A stretch of 64,000 nt of DNA from Bradyrhizobium sp. CSS354 (lineage in GTDB: Bacteria > Pseudomonadota > Alphaproteobacteria > Rhizobiales > Xanthobacteraceae). The notes beneath the pieces were generated by a model that had not been told where the DNA came from, made no database searches, and saw only the letters and a program-made list of their open reading frames with translations. Position 1 is the first letter of the stretch. The number at the start of each line of letters is the position of its first letter. Below are positions 62,551-64,000 of the stretch, piece after piece. The stretch is taken from NCBI RefSeq assembly GCF_029051725.1, contig NZ_JAACFU010000001.1, forward strand, positions 496,001-560,000, written 5' to 3'. Both the position numbers and the translations under genes were made by a program.

Positions 62551-63260
62551 ACCCAGCGGCCGACGCGGCGTGTCTGCGAGTTGCCGACGATCACCAGCGT
62601 GCGCATGTCGGCCATCTCGGGCGTCGCCTCGTTCAGCCTGACGGTTTCGATCTTTTCATCAGCGGCGCTGATCGCGCGCGCGAAGATCACGAGGCGCTCG
62701 CCGCAGCCGGCCTCGTTCAGCACTGCGAGCGCACGGCCAAATCCTTCCGGCCGGCTCACTGAGCGCGGATTGTACATCGCAATGGCAAAATCGGCTTCCG
62801 CGGCGAGCCGCAGGCGCTTCTCGATCACCGCCCACGGCTTGAGATTGTCGGAGAGATTGATCGCACAGAAATCATGGCCGAGCGGCGCGCCGGCGCGCGC
62901 GGCAGCCGCCAGCATCGCAGTGACGCCGGGCAGCACGCGGATCGGCAGCTCCTGCCATTGCGGCGCCTGTTCGAGCGCCTCGAACACGGCGGAGGCCATC
63001 GCGAAGACGCCGGGGTCGCCGGAGGACACGATGACGACTTGCCCGCCTTCGGCCGCGAGCCGCAGCGCCTCGTTCGCGCGCTGCAGCTCTTCGCGATTGT
63101 CGGAGGGATGCAGCTTGAGTCCTGATCGCGGCGGCACGCGCGCGACATAGGGCGCGTAGCCCAGAATGTCGGTGGCGGCGGCAAGCGCGGCGGAGACCTC
63201 GGGCGTCACCAGCGCATCGCTGCCCGGCCCGAGGCCCGCGATGGTCAGCGTGCCCCTCAT
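62526..63260 (-). CDS. cobJ: Precorrin-3B C17-methyltransferase
   Basis: This 244-residue enzyme methylates C17 and drives ring contraction to precorrin-4. It begins MRGTLTIAGLGPGSDALVTPE and contains VVIVSSGDPGVFAMASAVFE near residue 77 and LPGVTAMLAAAARAGAPLGHD near residue 108 (in parts), all typical of CobJ. The ATG at 63260 overlaps the cobI stop (ATGA). The 3' end runs 25 bases into the convergent cobK gene. Confidence 0.92.
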   Translation of the reverse strand: MRGTLTIAGLGPGSDALVTPEVSAALAAATDILGYAPYVARVPPRSGLKLHPSDNREELQRANEALRLAAEGGQVVIVSSGDPGVFAMASAVFEALEQAPQWQELPIRVLPGVTAMLAAAARAGAPLGHDFCAINLSDNLKPWAVIEKRLRLAAEADFAIAMYNPRSVSRPEGFGRALAVLNEAGCGERLVIFARAISAADEKIETVRLNEATPEMADMRTLVIVGNSQTRRVGRWVYAPRQAR

Positions 63261-63988
63261 TCGGCGGCGTCCGGATGCCGGCCCTTGCCGTGCACGAGCA
63301 CGATCGCGAAATAGGGACAGTCGGCGGCATCGATCTCCGCGAGCCGCACCACGCGCTCGCCAGGCATGGTGCCGCGCTCGACCAGCCATGCGTCGTCCAA
63401 CCGTCCGGCGGACGCGAGCGCACGGCGCACCTTTGCGAGATTGCGCCCGGTCTTCATGATCACGAGCGCATCGGAATCGCGCATGCGGCGTTCGAGCTCT
63501 GCTTCGGCGAGCGTGCCCATGAGCACCGTCGTCACGTCATCACCGAGCGCGATCGGCTGTCCCACGCCGTTCCAGCAGCCGACCATGCCGGGAATGCCGG
63601 CGATCACCTCGATCTCGACGCGGCCCTGCAGGCGCGTGTGCAGATGCATGAAGGAGCCGTAGAAATATGGATCGCCCTCGCAGAGCACGACAACGTCGAC
63701 CGCGCGCGCCAGCCGCGCCAGTCGTTCAGCCCATTCATCGTAGAAGCCGGCCAACAGCTGGACGTATTCAGGACTGTCGAAGGCGATTTCCGTGGTGACC
63801 GGATACTCCATGGGATATTCGGTGACGTCGGCTGCCAGCATGCCCTCGACGATGCGGCGTGCCTGGCCGGGCCGTCCCTTCTTGCGGAAATAGGCGACAT
63901 GCCTCGCGCCGCGTACCGTGCGATCGGCGCGCACGCTCATCATATCGGGATCGCCGGGGCCGAGACCGCAGCAGATGATTCGTCCCAT
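63257..63988 (-). CDS. cobI: Precorrin-2 C20-methyltransferase
   Basis: The 243-residue enzyme methylates C20 of precorrin-2 to give precorrin-3A. It begins MGRIICCGLGPGDPDMMSVRA and has VVVLCEGDPYFYGSFMHLH near residue 100 and VIAGIPGMVGCWNGVGQPIAL near residue 127 (in parts). It is directly coupled to cobJ. A TAG at 63991-63993 on the minus strand could end an upstream gene that lies outside the window, as expected if cobH precedes cobI, but too little is visible to say. Confidence 0.92.
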   Translation of the reverse strand: MGRIICCGLGPGDPDMMSVRADRTVRGARHVAYFRKKGRPGQARRIVEGMLAADVTEYPMEYPVTTEIAFDSPEYVQLLAGFYDEWAERLARLARAVDVVVLCEGDPYFYGSFMHLHTRLQGRVEIEVIAGIPGMVGCWNGVGQPIALGDDVTTVLMGTLAEAELERRMRDSDALVIMKTGRNLAKVRRALASAGRLDDAWLVERGTMPGERVVRLAEIDAADCPYFAIVLVHGKGRHPDAAE

Positions 63989-64000
63989 CGCTATTCGCTC

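Noticed and set aside
1..64000. Integrated mobile element or genomic island boundaries
   Set aside because: No integrase, transposase, tRNA gene or flanking direct repeats were seen, and composition looks even apart from AT-rich promoter gaps.

Overview
The window is GC-rich, densely coded DNA from an aerobic alphaproteobacterium. The gene content suggests a soil Hyphomicrobiales member, most like Bradyrhizobium and its relatives: an aerobic-type cobalamin pathway (CobF, CobE, CobL), many ABC importers, and catabolic islands with GTG, TTG and ATG starts and ATGA overlaps. This assignment is inference from gene content. No rRNA, tRNA, insertion sequence, integrase or CRISPR array was seen.

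Region 1 (1-7.6 kb) looks like surface-glycan genes. It holds a GNAT/FemAB-like acyltransferase, an FAD-dependent oxidoreductase on the other strand, a Wzx-type flippase preceded by a possible 12-codon coupled leader peptide, a GT4 glycosyltransferase, and a two-part protein with a glucosamine-inositolphosphorylceramide-transferase-like C-terminal half.

Region 2 (7.6-26.2 kb) is an aromatic catabolic island. The minus-strand arm encodes a benzoylformate decarboxylase (MdlC), an aldehyde dehydrogenase, an MHS-type MFS permease, a TfdB/PheA-like flavin monooxygenase, a MarR regulator and a LysR regulator. The plus-strand arm encodes a Dabb protein, maleylacetate reductase, an amidohydrolase, a beta-hydroxyacid dehydrogenase, hydroxyquinol 1,2-dioxygenase, a GlcD-type flavoprotein, a complete sugar-type ABC importer and a YciI protein. 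Read together they suggest that a ring-substituted mandelate- or phenylglyoxylate-like compound is funnelled through hydroxyquinol and maleylacetate to 3-oxoadipate. The substrate is not evident from sequence. A bidirectional terminator closes the island.

Region 3 (26.4-49.3 kb) is almost entirely minus strand. It carries two complete peptide/nickel-type ABC importers in tandem, followed by a flavin monooxygenase, an SDR, an epimerase, a D-hydantoinase/dihydropyrimidinase, a divergent hydantoin racemase, a RutF-like flavin reductase, an N-carbamoyl-D-amino-acid hydrolase, a class III aminotransferase, and HyuB and HyuA. It looks like a route for importing and degrading a cyclic ureide or imide, with both ATP-independent and ATP-dependent ring-opening enzymes.

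Region 4 (49.8-64 kb) is a B12/cobalt regulon. Two cobalamin riboswitches are visible on the minus strand. One precedes a siderophore-type TonB receptor and a PepSY membrane protein. The other precedes a CbiM-like cobalt permease, cobF and cobT. The rest is the corrin-ring pathway (cobA, cobB, cobM, cobE, cobL, cobK, cobJ, cobI) and an alpha-ribazole phosphatase. The cobL and cobK start codons overlap head to head on a single CATG.
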